A program made the translations under genes and the position numbers. A DNA stretch of 64,000 bases from Nocardioides sp. Root240. Lineage in GTDB: Bacteria; Actinomycetota; Actinomycetes; Propionibacteriales; Nocardioidaceae. Below are positions 1 to 8,859 of the stretch, one piece after another. Under the pieces are notes generated by a model. It was not told the DNA's origin. It worked only from the letters and a program-made list of their open reading frames with translations, and did not search any database. Location: the NCBI RefSeq assembly GCF_001428825.1, contig NZ_LMIT01000002.1, positions 327,669-391,668 on the forward strand. Direction: 5' to 3'. Within the stretch, counting starts at the first letter, position 1. Each line of letters opens with the position of its first letter.

Positions 1-2821
1 CCTCGGCGAGGGACAGCGGGCCGAGCAGGCGGAGCAGGTCGGCCACGCCCTCGGCGTCGCGGGCCTGCCGCTCGGGGATGGTGCGCTGCAGCTCGGCCTC
101 GACCTCTGCGAGCACGTCGGGGTCGAGCAGCTCGCGCAGCTCGGCCCGTCCGAGCAGCTCGGCGAGCAGCCCCTGGTCGAGCGTGAGGGCCGCGGCCCGG
201 CGCTCGGCGAGGGGGGAGTCGCCCTCGTAGACGAACTGGGCGACGTACCCGAACATCAGCGTCCGGGCGTACGGCGACGGCTGGGTCGTCTCGACCTCGG
301 TGACCGTGACCTCGCGCTGGTCGACGCGGCGCAGCAGGGTGGTCAGGCCCGGCAGGTCGTAGACGTCGTTGAGCACCTCGCGGACCGTCTCGAGCACGAT
401 CGGGAAGGACGGGTAGCGGCTCGCGACCTCGAGCAGGGCCGCGGCGCGCTGGCGCTGCTGCCACAGCGGCGAGCGGCGGCCGGGGTCGCGGCGGGGGAGC
501 AGCAGCGCGCGTGCCGCGCACTCGCGGAAGCGGGCCGCGAAGAGCGCCGAGCCGCCGACCTCGCGGGTGACGATCTCCTCGATCTCGTCGGCCTCGAACG
601 CGATCAGCTCGGCACCGGGCGGCTCCGCGTCGGTGTCGGGGATGCGGATCACGATGCCGTCGTCGGACGCCATCGCCTGGCCGTCGATGCCGAAGCGCTC
701 GCGCAGCCGGGCGTTGATCGCCAGCGCCCAGGGGGCGTGCACCGCGGTGCCGTACGGCGAGTGCACGGCCAGGCGCCAGTCGCCGAGCTCGTCGCGGAAG
801 CGCTCGACCAGCACCGTCGCGTCACTCGGCAGCACCCGGGTCGACTCCACCTGCTCGCGCAGGTAGGTCACCAGGTTGCTCGCGGCGTTGGCGTCGAGCC
901 CGATCTCCCGTGCCCGCTCCTCGGCCTTCGCGTCGGGCAGCGCGGCGAGCTCGCGGGTGAAGGCGCCGATGGCCTCGCCGAGCTCGGTGGGCCGGCCCGC
1001 GGTGTCGCCCTTCCAGAACGGCAGGCGGCCCGGGACGCCGGGAGCCGGCGTCACGATGACCTGGTCGCGGGTGATGTCCTCGATCCGCCAGCTGGTGGCA
1101 CCGAGGGCGAACACGTCGCCGACCCGCGACTCGTAGACCATCTCCTCGTCGAGCTCGCCGACGCGGCGGTTGGCACCCTCGCCGACGAGGAAGACGCCGT
1201 AGAGCCCGCGGTCGGGGATGGTGCCGCCGCTGGTCACGGCCAGCCGTTGGGCACCCGGGCGGCCGGACAGCCGGCCGGTGACGCGGTCCCACGTGATGCG
1301 GGGGCGCAGCTCGGCGAACTCGTCGCTCGGGTAGCGGCCGGCGAGCAGGTCGAGCACGGCGTCGTAGGCCGACCGGGGGAGCTGGGCGTAGGGGGCGGCC
1401 CTGCGGAGGAGCTCGAACAGCTCGTCGACGTCCCACTCCTCGACCGCTGTCGCCGCGACGACCTGCTGGGCGAGCACGTCGAGCGGGTTGGCCGGGACGC
1501 GGAGCGCCTCGATGCCGCCGCTGCGCATCCGGGCGACGGCGACCGCAGCGGGCGCGAGGTCGCCGCGGTGCTGGGGGAAGAAGACCCCGCGCGAGGTCTC
1601 GCCGACCTGGTGACCGGCGCGGCCGACCCGCTGGAGCGCGCTGGCGACGCTCGGCGGCGAGGCGATCTGGAGGACGAGGTCGACGGCACCCATGTCGATG
1701 CCGAGCTCGAGGCTGCTCGTCGCGACCACCGCCGGCAGCCGGCCCGCCTTGAGGTCGTCCTCGACGATCGCGCGCTGCTCCTTGGAGACCGAGCCGTGGT
1801 GGGTGCGCGCGAGCACCGGTGGCGCACCCGCCGCCGCACCGGACTGGGCCATGAGCTGGGCAGGCGGGGTGATGCCCTCGGTGGTGACCTCGGCGGAGAT
1901 CTCGTTGAGCCGCGCGGTGAGCCGTTCGGCCGTACGGCGGCCGTTGGTGAACACGATGGTCGACCGGTGCTCGCCGATCAGCTCGGCCACGCGCTGCTCG
2001 ACGTGGGGCCAGATGCTGGCCCGGGCCGGGGGAGCGGTCGGGTCGTCGTCGACGACCTGCCCGAGCTCGGTCATGTCCTCGACGGGCACCTCGACCCGCA
2101 GGTCCCACTCCTTGTGGGCCGGCGGCGCGACGATCTCGACGGGCGCCGAGCCGCCGAGGAAGCGCGCGACCTCCTCGGTCGGCCGCACGGTCGCCGACAG
2201 CCCGATCCGCTGGGCCGGCTTCGCGAGCAGCGCGTCGAGGCGCTCGAGGCTGACCGCGAGGTGTGCCCCGCGCTTCGTGCCGGCGACCGCGTGCACCTCG
2301 TCGACGATGACCGTCTCGATGCCCCGCAGCGTCTCCCGCGCCTGGCTGGTCAGGATCAGGAAGAGCGACTCGGGCGTGGTGATGAGGACGTCGGGCGGCC
2401 GTGTCGCCAGCCTGCGGCGGTCGTTGGCCGCGGTGTCACCGGACCGGATGCCGACGGTGACCTCGGGCAGCGGCGCGCCGCCGAGGCGCTCCGCGGTCTG
2501 GCGGATGCCGGTGAGCGGCGCGCGCAGGTTGCGCTCGACGTCGACCGCGAGCGCCTTCAGCGGCGAGACGTAGAGGACCCGCGTGCGGTGGAGCCTGTCG
2601 TCGGGTGCCGGCGTGGTCAGCAGCCGGTCGATGCCCGCGAGGAATGCGCTCAGCGTCTTGCCGGAGCCGGTGGGTGCGACGACGAGGGTGTTGCGGCCGC
2701 GCCCGATCGCGTCCCAGGCACCGGCCTGGGCAGCGGTCGGCTCGGCGAACGCGGCCCGGAACCAGGTCCGGGTCGGCTCGCTGAACGCAGCCAGCGGATC
2801 GGTCGTCGTCACATCGGCCAT
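1..2821 (-). CDS. lhr: Lhr-type ATP-dependent helicase, 3' end cut by window edge
   Basis: Large superfamily 2 helicase of the Lhr (large helicase-related) family, a 3'-5' nucleic acid translocase linked to DNA repair. About 940 residues are visible and the frame is open to the left edge; actinobacterial Lhr proteins are usually about 1,500 residues, so the C-terminal part is missing. The N-terminus carries a Walker A motif (APTGSGKT, near residue 50), a DEVH box near residue 175, an SAT motif and, further on, a GRVGHQ motif VI in which the usual second Arg/Ala is replaced by Val. The ATG at 2821 gives the expected Lhr N-terminus (MADVTTTDPLAAF). It is divergent from the sortase gene, with 49 bp between them. 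Family assignment is secure; the role in this organism is inferred. Confidence 0.93.
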   Translation of the reverse strand, partial: MADVTTTDPLAAFSEPTRTWFRAAFAEPTAAQAGAWDAIGRGRNTLVVAPTGSGKTLSAFLAGIDRLLTTPAPDDRLHRTRVLYVSPLKALAVDVERNLRAPLTGIRQTAERLGGAPLPEVTVGIRSGDTAANDRRRLATRPPDVLITTPESLFLILTSQARETLRGIETVIVDEVHAVAGTKRGAHLAVSLERLDALLAKPAQRIGLSATVRPTEEVARFLGGSAPVEIVAPPAHKEWDLRVEVPVEDMTELGQVVDDDPTAPPARASIWPHVEQRVAELIGEHRSTIVFTNGRRTAERLTARLNEISAEVTTEGITPPAQLMAQSGAAAGAPPVLARTHHGSVSKEQRAIVEDDLKAGRLPAVVATSSLELGIDMGAVDLVLQIASPPSVASALQRVGRAGHQVGETSRGVFFPQHRGDLAPAAVAVARMRSGGIEALRVPANPLDVLAQQVVAATAVEEWDVDELFELLRRAAPYAQLPRSAYDAVLDLLAGRYPSDEFAELRPRITWDRVTGRLSGRPGAQRLAVTSGGTIPDRGLYGVFLVGEGANRRVGELDEEMVYESRVGDVFALGATSWRIEDITRDQVIVTPAPGVPGRLPFWKGDTAGRPTELGEAIGAFTRELAALPDAKAEERAREIGLDANAASNLVTYLREQVESTRVLPSDATVLVERFRDELGDWRLAVHSPYGTAVHAPWALAINARLRERFGIDGQAMASDDGIVIRIPDTDAEPPGAELIAFEADEIEEIVTREVGGSALFAARFRECAARALLLPRRDPGRRSPLWQQRQRAAALLEVASRYPSFPIVLETVREVLNDVYDLPGLTTLLRRVDQREVTVTEVETTQPSPYARTLMFGYVAQFVYEGDSPLAERRAAALTLDQGLLAELLGRAELRELLDPDVLAEVEAELQRTIPERQARDAEGVADLLRLLGPLSLAE

Positions 2822-2870
2822 CCTCGCGCACGCCACCGACAGCGGGCGCCCTCTGCGGCACAATGGTCGG

Positions 2871-3551
2871 GTGGGAAAGAGGGGGAAGGCCGCCGTCGCG
2901 GCCACGGCCGCGGTCGTGCTGCTCGTCGCGCTGCTCGCGTGGTGGCTGCTGCGCGACGACGAGCCGGTGCCGGCCGTCGCGCCCGACCCGGTGCCGACGA
3001 CGCCGACGCCCACCCCGACCGTCGCACCGCCGACCGGCCCGTGCGCCGTGCAGGCCACGACGGGCTTCGAGCCGACACGGATCGCGATCCCCGGCGTCGT
3101 ACGACGGGCGCAGGTCTACGGCGTCCCGCGGACCCCCGCCGGCGTGGTCGGCGTCCTGCCGCACACCGACAACCAGAACTTCGCCTGGGACCTCGGCGGC
3201 GTCGAGCCCGGCTCGCACGAGGGCCACGTGCTGATCAACACCCACACCTGGCCCGACGGCAGCGCGATGGGCAACCGTCTCCTCGACAAGCTCCAGGTCG
3301 GTGCGACCATCCGGCTCGGGGACGGCGCCGACGTCGCCTGCTACCGGGTCACCAAGCGCGACGAGGTGCCCGCGAAGGACGGCTACCCGGGCTGGGCCGC
3401 GACGGACGGGCCGCCGCAGATGGTGATCGTGGTCTGCTCGGGCCAGCGGCTGGGACCGGGCGAGTGGACCCACCGGACGCTGTGGTTCGCGGATCCGGTG
3501 GGGCCGGACGGGAAGATCGTCGAATCGGGCAACCCGACACCCCCTCTGTGA
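2871..3551 (+). CDS. Class F-like sortase, membrane-anchored
   Basis: A 226-residue protein with a short basic N-terminus, a membrane segment (about residues 8-25), a Pro/Thr-rich linker and a C-terminal sortase beta-barrel. The catalytic His is in INTHTW, the Cys in VIVVCSGQ and the Arg probably in the following THRTLWF. Sortases are transpeptidases that cleave an LPXTG-like signal and attach the protein to the cell envelope; the actinobacterial class F group has this arrangement. The GTG start lies 6 nt after CACAAT, a possible -10 hexamer, so the transcript may be leaderless. No substrate gene is adjacent. The only LPXTG-type protein in the window (61053-61730) is 58 kb away. Confidence 0.85.
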   Translation: MGKRGKAAVAATAAVVLLVALLAWWLLRDDEPVPAVAPDPVPTTPTPTPTVAPPTGPCAVQATTGFEPTRIAIPGVVRRAQVYGVPRTPAGVVGVLPHTDNQNFAWDLGGVEPGSHEGHVLINTHTWPDGSAMGNRLLDKLQVGATIRLGDGADVACYRVTKRDEVPAKDGYPGWAATDGPPQMVIVVCSGQRLGPGEWTHRTLWFADPVGPDGKIVESGNPTPPL

Positions 3552-3578
3552 CATCAGGAGGGGTGAAAGGAGGGGACG

Positions 3579-4094
3579 ATGACGACTTCGGACCCGCACT
3601 GGCGCTCCTTCGAGGACTACGCCACCGCCCGGTGGGCTGCGCTCTACCGCACCGCCCACCTGCTGACCGGCGACCCGGCCGCCGCCGAGGACCTGCTGCA
3701 GTCCACCTTGGTCAAGGTGATGGCCCAGTGGACGAAGGTACGACGGGCTGACGCTCCCGACGCCTACGTGCGCAAGATGCTGCTGAACGAGCTGCTCGGC
3801 GAGCGCCGCAAGGCCGGTCGCCGTGCGCAGAAGGCGCACCTGGTGCCGGTGCCCGACCCGGTCACCGATCCCGCGGCCACCTCGCCGGAGCGGCTCGACC
3901 TGTGGGACCGGGTGCAGCTGCTGCCGCCGCGTCAGCGCGCGGTGCTGGTCCTGCGCTACTACGAGGACCTCTCCGAGGCGGAGATCGCCGAGGTGCTGGG
4001 CGTCTCCGCCGGCACCGTGAAGTCGCAGGCGTCCCATGCGTTGCGGGCGCTGCGCGCCGCCACAGCCCAGAACCGCACCGAGGAGGTGTCGTGA
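3579..4094 (+). CDS. SigE-family RNA polymerase sigma factor
   Basis: A 171-residue group IV (ECF) sigma factor of the small SigE-like family typical of Streptomyces and Nocardioides. Region 2 is seen around YRTAHLLTGDPAAAEDLLQ (residues about 24-42) and region 4 with its helix-turn-helix near residues 115-155 (LPPRQRAVLVLRYYEDLS, then EVLGVSAGTVKSQ). It would direct RNA polymerase to a small regulon. It ends in an ATGA overlap with the downstream membrane protein, the usual arrangement for a sigma factor and its modulator. A second sigma factor of the same family is at 13708-14211. Confidence 0.92.
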   Translation: MTTSDPHWRSFEDYATARWAALYRTAHLLTGDPAAAEDLLQSTLVKVMAQWTKVRRADAPDAYVRKMLLNELLGERRKAGRRAQKAHLVPVPDPVTDPAATSPERLDLWDRVQLLPPRQRAVLVLRYYEDLSEAEIAEVLGVSAGTVKSQASHALRALRAATAQNRTEEVS

Positions 4095-5203
4095 TGACCG
4101 ACCAGCTCGAGCAGGACCTGACCGCGCTCTTCGCCCAGCGAGCCGCCGAGGCCGAGGTGCCGCCGATGCCGCCGGAGCTCTTCGCCCGCGAGGACCGCCG
4201 TCCCGGCCGCCGGGTCGCGATCGCCCTGGTCGCCGCTGCTGCTGCCGCAGCGGTCGCGATCCCCGTGGGCCTGTCGTTCCGCAACGGTGACGACGTCCAG
4301 CCCGCACCGGCGCCGGCACCCACGGATCCCGGCGTCTCGCGGGGGCTGGAGCTGCCGTACCTGATCGACGGCCGGCTGCACGTGGGCGAGCTCGTGCTGC
4401 CCACGACCGCGGACTCCCTGGTCGTCACGGGCACCCAGGTGCTCCTGTCCACGGGCAACCAGGCGGGAGGCCGGCCGACGTGGTCGCGGTTGGCCGGCGA
4501 CGCGCTCGAGCCGATGCCCTACCTGGACGGGGCGTACAACGTGACGACCGCCTACGACGGATCGGTGGTCGCCGCTCCCGTCGTCACCGGCACGACCACC
4601 TCGGTGCGGGTCTGGGACACCACCACCGGCGCCGTCGTCGACACCGTCGCGCTCGCCCAGGCGCCCTCGCCCGAGGAGCCGTGGCTGTGGGGCTTCGACG
4701 ACCGGGGCCGGCTGTTCTGGCAGGACGGCACGACCCAACGGATGCGGACGGCCGCGGGAGAGGTGGTGGAGCTGGAGACGGGCGACCTGCACTTCGGGGG
4801 CATCACCCCCGGCGCGGTCGTGCTGCTCCAAGGGCAGAGCTCCCGGACGGCCCAGCTGGCCGAGGTGGCCGACGACGGCACGGTCCGGGACACGTCCGAG
4901 GTGCCGGTGAGCACCGCGGCCGCCTGGCGTGACCACGACACCATGGCCTACGAGGCCGTGGCATCGGGACTGGTCAACATCTACGACGTCGCCACCGGCG
5001 AGCAGCAGCCGGTCGACGTCGGCGACGGGGCCCTCATGGTCGCGGGATGGAGCGGCGACGAGCTCGTCGTCGTCCAGCAGGTGCCCAGGGGCAGCCGGGT
5101 GGTGGCCTACGACCCGGAGACCCGGGAGCAGAGGACGGTGTTCGAGTTCGGCCTCGACCAGCCGTTCCCGTTCGCGTCCCTGGATGGGACCGGCGCGCTC
5201 TGA
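4094..5203 (+). CDS. Membrane protein with extracytoplasmic beta-propeller-like domain, probable sigma modulator
   Basis: 369 residues: a short cytoplasmic N-terminus (about 1-40), one very Ala-rich membrane helix (about 41-62), and a large extracytoplasmic part with repeated GxxxVxDT/VWD-like beta segments suggestive of a beta-propeller. Its ATG overlaps the stop of the sigma gene (ATGA), so translation is probably coupled. Genes in this position next to SigE-family sigma factors often encode anti-sigma factors. No clear anti-sigma zinc motif is visible, so 'modulator' is inferred from context. A strong hairpin terminator follows. Confidence 0.8.
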   Translation: MTDQLEQDLTALFAQRAAEAEVPPMPPELFAREDRRPGRRVAIALVAAAAAAAVAIPVGLSFRNGDDVQPAPAPAPTDPGVSRGLELPYLIDGRLHVGELVLPTTADSLVVTGTQVLLSTGNQAGGRPTWSRLAGDALEPMPYLDGAYNVTTAYDGSVVAAPVVTGTTTSVRVWDTTTGAVVDTVALAQAPSPEEPWLWGFDDRGRLFWQDGTTQRMRTAAGEVVELETGDLHFGGITPGAVVLLQGQSSRTAQLAEVADDGTVRDTSEVPVSTAAAWRDHDTMAYEAVASGLVNIYDVATGEQQPVDVGDGALMVAGWSGDELVVVQQVPRGSRVVAYDPETREQRTVFEFGLDQPFPFASLDGTGAL

Positions 5204-5224
5204 GCCGGAGCTGGGCGCGCGCTG

Positions 5225-5250
5225 CGGCCGGGGTCTGCTGACCCCGGCCG
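5225..5250 (+). terminator. Rho-independent-like hairpin after the sigma/membrane protein pair
   Basis: An 11-bp perfect stem (CGGCCGGGGTC pairing with GACCCCGGCCG) with a TGCT loop, followed by TTT. It lies 21 bp after the stop codon. The same 11-bp stem is repeated at 5770-5795. Confidence 0.8.
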
Positions 5251-5284
5251 TTTGGCTCCGGGCCCGGGCGGGGACAACGACCGC

Positions 5285-5752
5285 ATGAACAGGATCCTCT
5301 CGGGCTCGGGAGCCCGCACCGTCATCACCCGCAGTGTCGCGCCGGTCTGCGCGGCACTGCTGGTGGCACTCGTCGCCGCGCTCGGTGTCGTCTCCCCGGC
5401 GAGCGCCGCCACCGGTTGGAAGTCGATCTACCGGTCGGCGGACGGCAAGGTCGTCATCCAGGCCTGCGGCAACGCCACCACGTTCACGCCGCGGGTCGTC
5501 AACCGGCGCAGCGTGCGCCTCGCCGACGTCTACATCGCCGTCCTGCGGGAGCGGGACGGTTCCGGACCAGCCCAGTTCATCCAGGGCATCGCGCCGGGCT
5601 CGGTCGAGCGGGGCCTGCCGATGAAGCGCTTCACCACCTACGTCGCGGCGCGGCACCGGGGAGTGGTCTCCATCCGCAACAAGGGCCGGATCAACGGCAC
5701 CGAAGGACGTTTCAACACCGAGCTGCTCAACTCGCTGCCCAGGTGCCCCTGA
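5285..5752 (+). CDS. Secreted hypothetical protein
   Basis: 155 residues. A basic, then strongly hydrophobic N-terminus ends in SPASA-AT, a good Sec signal peptide with cleavage near residue 38. The mature part (about 115 residues) has two cysteines and is rich in Arg and Asn; I recognise no domain. ATG 5285 is chosen because it places the signal peptide at the N-terminus. The gene is a single transcription unit flanked on both sides by hairpins with identical stems. It converges on the MFS gene with 3 bp between the two stop codons. Confidence 0.75.
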   Translation: MNRILSGSGARTVITRSVAPVCAALLVALVAALGVVSPASAATGWKSIYRSADGKVVIQACGNATTFTPRVVNRRSVRLADVYIAVLRERDGSGPAQFIQGIAPGSVERGLPMKRFTTYVAARHRGVVSIRNKGRINGTEGRFNTELLNSLPRCP

Positions 5753-5755
5753 CCC

Positions 5756-7021
5756 TCAGGGGAGTGACGCGGCCGGGGTCAGGTGACCCCGGCCGTTCGC
5801 GTGCTCGGGCACGTGCCGCTCGAGGACCAGCGCCATGCCGGCGATGGCCAGGCACCCCAGCACCATCAGCCCGATGTACGCCGGCCCGAGGTCGTGGTCG
5901 AGCAGGAAGCCCGCCGCGACCGGACCCGCGACGGCGCCGCCCTGGAAGGCGGCGGCGCTGATCGCGTTGTAGCGGCCGCGGGTGTGGTCGGCGGCGAGGT
6001 CGTTGTTCATCGCCGGAACGGTCGGCTGCAGCAGCGTCTCCCCGAGCGCGAACACCCCCATGAACGCGAGCACGCCGGCGATCGCGACCGTGCCGCCGGG
6101 GAAGGCGCCGGCGATCCCGAGCACCAGCCACGAGGTGCCCCAGATCGCCGCCATCACGATCAGCAGGCGGGTACGACGCCGCCCCGAGATCCGCTTGAGC
6201 ACCGCGAACTGCAGCAGCACGATCACCGCGGTGTTGACCGCGAACGCCAGGCCGACGGTCCGCGTCGACACCTCCGCGGCCACCCGCGCGTAGCCCGGCA
6301 CGCCCGCCTCGTGCTGCCCGTAGCCGATGAAGCTGCCGACGAAGGTCAGCGCGGCCAGCCAGCGCACGGCCGGCTCCCTGAGGATGGCGAGGTAGCCGAC
6401 CGTCGGCGGCACGGAGCCGTCGTCGGGTGCGACGGCACGGCCGTGCACGTGGCGCAGTGGCCCGAGCAGCAGCGCCATCGGGATCAACCCGGTGACCGCG
6501 TCGCCGACGAAGATCGCGGTGAAGGTGCTCGGCTCGTCCACGTTGGCGAAGAGGCCGCCGATGATGCCGCCGACGCCGATGCCCAGGTTGACGAGGGCGA
6601 AGTTGATGCCGAAGTACTGCTGGCGCAGCTCGCCGGTGACCACGGCCGCGATCAGCGCGTTGAAGGCCGGGAACGAGATCCCGAAGTTGATGCCGACCAG
6701 CACCAGGGCCACCGCGGCGACCCACGGCGTGGTGGCGAAGGCGAGCAGGAGGTTGCCGGACACCATCATGGTGATGCCGAAGAGCAGGACTGCGCGGGCG
6801 CCGTAGCGATCGGTGAGCGCGCCGCCCGGCCCGGTGACGAGGAAGCCGACGATCGCGATCAGCGCCATCAGGGTGCCGGAGAGGCCGAGGTCGAACCCGC
6901 GGACCTCGTGCAGGTAGATCAGCGTGAACGGCAGGGTGAGGCCGCGCCCGAGCGTCTGGACGGCGACGGTGGACAGCAGCCACCGGCCCTCGGTGGGCAG
7001 GGCCGCCCAGAACGCCCTCAC
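5756..7021 (-). CDS. Major facilitator superfamily transporter
   Basis: 421 residues with about 12 predicted membrane helices and the loop 2-3 signature GGALTDRYGARAVLL (typical MFS GxLaDrxGrr). The start is taken as the GTG at 7021, which overlaps the TGA of the upstream TfoX-domain gene (GTGA) and puts helix 1 close to the N-terminus; upstream codons would only add a basic tail read through the other gene. The substrate is unknown; the family includes drug and metabolite exporters. Confidence 0.88.
   Translation of the reverse strand: MRAFWAALPTEGRWLLSTVAVQTLGRGLTLPFTLIYLHEVRGFDLGLSGTLMALIAIVGFLVTGPGGALTDRYGARAVLLFGITMMVSGNLLLAFATTPWVAAVALVLVGINFGISFPAFNALIAAVVTGELRQQYFGINFALVNLGIGVGGIIGGLFANVDEPSTFTAIFVGDAVTGLIPMALLLGPLRHVHGRAVAPDDGSVPPTVGYLAILREPAVRWLAALTFVGSFIGYGQHEAGVPGYARVAAEVSTRTVGLAFAVNTAVIVLLQFAVLKRISGRRRTRLLIVMAAIWGTSWLVLGIAGAFPGGTVAIAGVLAFMGVFALGETLLQPTVPAMNNDLAADHTRGRYNAISAAAFQGGAVAGPVAAGFLLDHDLGPAYIGLMVLGCLAIAGMALVLERHVPEHANGRGHLTPAASLP
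5770..5795. terminator. Bidirectional hairpin terminator, same stem as 5225-5250
   Basis: An 11-bp perfect stem with an AGGT loop and identical arm sequences to the hairpin at 5225-5250. It lies just inside the 3' end of the convergent MFS gene, so it encodes a few C-terminal residues of that protein while terminating the secreted-protein gene. Confidence 0.75.
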
Positions 7022-7365
7022 TTGGCGGGCAGGGTCGCGGCGTACGACGACCCGCGCCGGACCCACGCGGCCAGCGCGTCGTCGCTGGCGACGTCGCCGA
7101 GGTCGACGCGGAGCCAGCCGGTCATCGAGCGGCCCCGCATCTCCATCGGGTACGCCGGCGTGGACGCCACGAGCGCGTCCCCCTCCGCCGGGTCGACCCG
7201 CACCATCAGCCCGCCCTGGCCGCTGGCAGCGACCGCCATGTTGCCGCCGACCAGGAAGGCCAGGCCGCCGAACATCCTCTTCTCGGCGAGCTCGTGGCCG
7301 TCGACCGCCGGCTCGTCGTGCAGGAGGTCGCGGATCCGCTGTGCCAGCGCTTCGTCGTAGGCCAT
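7018..7365 (-). CDS. TfoX/Sxy N-terminal domain protein
   Basis: 115 residues matching the TfoX N-terminal domain, including the characteristic RMFGGLAFLVGGNMA segment near residues 30-45. In gamma-proteobacteria TfoX/Sxy regulates competence, but stand-alone N-terminal-domain proteins in actinobacteria have no settled function. A TAGCCT hexamer 6 nt before the ATG suggests leaderless transcription. It overlaps the start of the MFS gene, so the two are probably co-expressed. Confidence 0.88.
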   Translation of the reverse strand: MAYDEALAQRIRDLLHDEPAVDGHELAEKRMFGGLAFLVGGNMAVAASGQGGLMVRVDPAEGDALVASTPAYPMEMRGRSMTGWLRVDLGDVASDDALAAWVRRGSSYAATLPAK

Positions 7366-7412
7366 GACAGGAGGCTAGGCCGCGCCACCGACAACCCTCG
7401 CCCCCCTTTCCG

Positions 7413-7979
7413 CTACGGCGTCCAGCGCGGGTCGCGGCCGATGAATCCGACCAGCTGGTCTTGCCAGGGAGCGTCGTCCGCGACGGGCACCCGGGCGCCG
7501 TACTGCCCGCTCTGGCGCAGCATCTCGTCCATCGGTGCCATGCCCTCGACCATCGTCCGGCAGCGGTCCTCGTCGAGCCGGTCGTCCTGGCCGCTCGCGC
7601 GCGCGAGGTCCCAGGTGTGCATGAAGACGTCGCTCGAGTAGAACTGCGAGACGGCCTGGGGGAGCGGCATCCGGGGGAGTCGCGGGTGGGCGAAGGTCAC
7701 CCCGGCGTTCGCCGGGTCGTCGAGCACCGCCTGCACCGCGGCGGCATGGTGCTCCCACGCTGCGACCGGGTCGGTGTCGACGTCGGGCCCCGGGGCGAGC
7801 CGGATGTCCGTGCCGTCGGCAAGGAAGGACGGGAACCACTCCACGAGGTGGCGCACGACGTCGCGCGCCTGCCAGTCGGCGACCGGGGTGGGGGAGTCCC
7901 AGTCGGTGACGCCGCGGACCTTCTCGCCGAAGGTGCTCGCGACGCTGCGGTGCTCCTCGGCCGGGCCGTCGGGGATCAC
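7413..7979 (-). CDS. TIGR03086/maleylpyruvate-isomerase-like (mycothiol/DinB-fold) protein
   Basis: 188 residues of the DinB-like four-helix fold used by mycothiol-dependent and related actinobacterial proteins. Visible landmarks are DWQARDVVRHLVEWFPSFL near the N-terminus and FYSSDVFMHTWDLARA, whose His residues are typical metal ligands of the family. The GTG at 7979 overlaps the TGA of the upstream AHSA1 gene (GTGA). It is the third gene of an ArsR-controlled operon. The substrate is unknown. Confidence 0.85.
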   Translation of the reverse strand: MIPDGPAEEHRSVASTFGEKVRGVTDWDSPTPVADWQARDVVRHLVEWFPSFLADGTDIRLAPGPDVDTDPVAAWEHHAAAVQAVLDDPANAGVTFAHPRLPRMPLPQAVSQFYSSDVFMHTWDLARASGQDDRLDEDRCRTMVEGMAPMDEMLRQSGQYGARVPVADDAPWQDQLVGFIGRDPRWTP

Positions 7980-8482
7980 TCGGCTGCTCCGGCCAGGCGC
8001 ACGAGCAGGGCGTCGAGGGCGTCGTACCCCTCGTTGACGCCGACCTCCATCCCGCTCGCCAGCATGCCGGCGCGCGACTCGAAGTCGTAGACCACCGACA
8101 GCGCCTCGAGCCGCGTGCGGCCGTCGGGCAGCTCGTGGAAGACCAGCGTGTCCAGGCTGACGGCGTCGGGCATCTCCTCGAAGCCGAAGGTCTGCACGAT
8201 CTTCTCGTTCTCGGTGACCCGGTGGACCGAGCCGTAGAAGTGCGCGACCTCCTCGCCGCCGCGGGTCGCGGTGTAGCGGTACTCGCCGCCCGTGCGCATG
8301 TCCCACACCTCGATGTCCATGCCGATCGAGTGCGGCCCGAGCCACTGCTTCACGAGCTCCGGCTCGACGTGCGCGCGGTAGACGAGCTCGCGCGGGGCGT
8401 CGAACTCCCGCACGATCCGGACGGTGGGGACGTCGGGGTCGGCCTCGATGGTGGTGCCGGGGGTGCTGGTCACGGTGCTCAT
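7976..8482 (-). CDS. SRPBCC/AHSA1-family protein
   Basis: 168 residues with the SRPBCC (START-like) ligand-binding fold of the AHSA1 branch: REFDAPRELVYRAHVEPEL at about residues 23-41, then WLGP and the GGEYRYTA strand. Such proteins bind hydrophobic ligands and are very often encoded next to an ArsR repressor in actinobacteria. The ATG overlaps the stop codon of the arsR-type gene (ATGA). The ligand cannot be told from sequence. Confidence 0.9.
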   Translation of the reverse strand: MSTVTSTPGTTIEADPDVPTVRIVREFDAPRELVYRAHVEPELVKQWLGPHSIGMDIEVWDMRTGGEYRYTATRGGEEVAHFYGSVHRVTENEKIVQTFGFEEMPDAVSLDTLVFHELPDGRTRLEALSVVYDFESRAGMLASGMEVGVNEGYDALDALLVRLAGAAE

Positions 8483-8859
8483 CCTGCTGCTCCTCGCTGC
8501 TGGTCGTCGTCGTTCGCTGTGGCGAGGTCCTTGCCCTGCATCCGGGCCAGGACCTGGTCGAGGCGCTGGTAGCGCTCCTCGGCCCGCTGGCGGTACTTCT
8601 CGATCCACTTCGTCATGAGGTCGAACACCTCCGCGTCCAGGTGGACGGGCCGTCGCTGGGCATCGCGGCTGCGTCGCACCAGGCCGGCCTCCTCGAGCAC
8701 CTTCAGGTGCTTGGAGACCGCCTGGAGCGACACGTCGTACGGCGCCGCGAGCTCGCCCACGGTCGCGTCGCCCGTCGCCAGGCGGGCCACCATGTCGCGC
8801 CGGGTGGGATCGGCGAGCGCGCCGAAGACCCGGGAGAGACGGTCGTCGTTGTCAACCAT
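8479..8859 (-). CDS. ArsR-family winged-helix repressor
   Basis: 126 residues. The winged helix spans about residues 8-75 (FGALADPTRRDMVARLATG, recognition helix VSLQAVSKHLKVLEEAGLV). There is no cysteine cluster, so it is unlikely to sense metal through thiols and belongs to the group paired with AHSA1 proteins. First gene of a three-gene operon. Two perfect TCAACC-N4-GGTTGA palindromes flank its promoter, and one covers its start codon, which suggests autorepression. Confidence 0.93.
   Translation of the reverse strand: MVDNDDRLSRVFGALADPTRRDMVARLATGDATVGELAAPYDVSLQAVSKHLKVLEEAGLVRRSRDAQRRPVHLDAEVFDLMTKWIEKYRQRAEERYQRLDQVLARMQGKDLATANDDDQQRGAAG

Noticed and set aside
2871..3551. Sortase at 2871 as the dedicated enzyme for the LPSTG protein at 61053
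   Set aside because: They are 58 kb apart and class F-like sortases have uncertain specificity; nothing in the sequence links the two.
737..3751. A very long open frame on the plus strand opposite the Lhr gene
   Set aside because: It is the antisense shadow of the minus-strand helicase and runs through the sortase gene in another frame; its translation is Arg/Ala/Gly/Asp-biased without any domain. GC-rich DNA gives many such frames.
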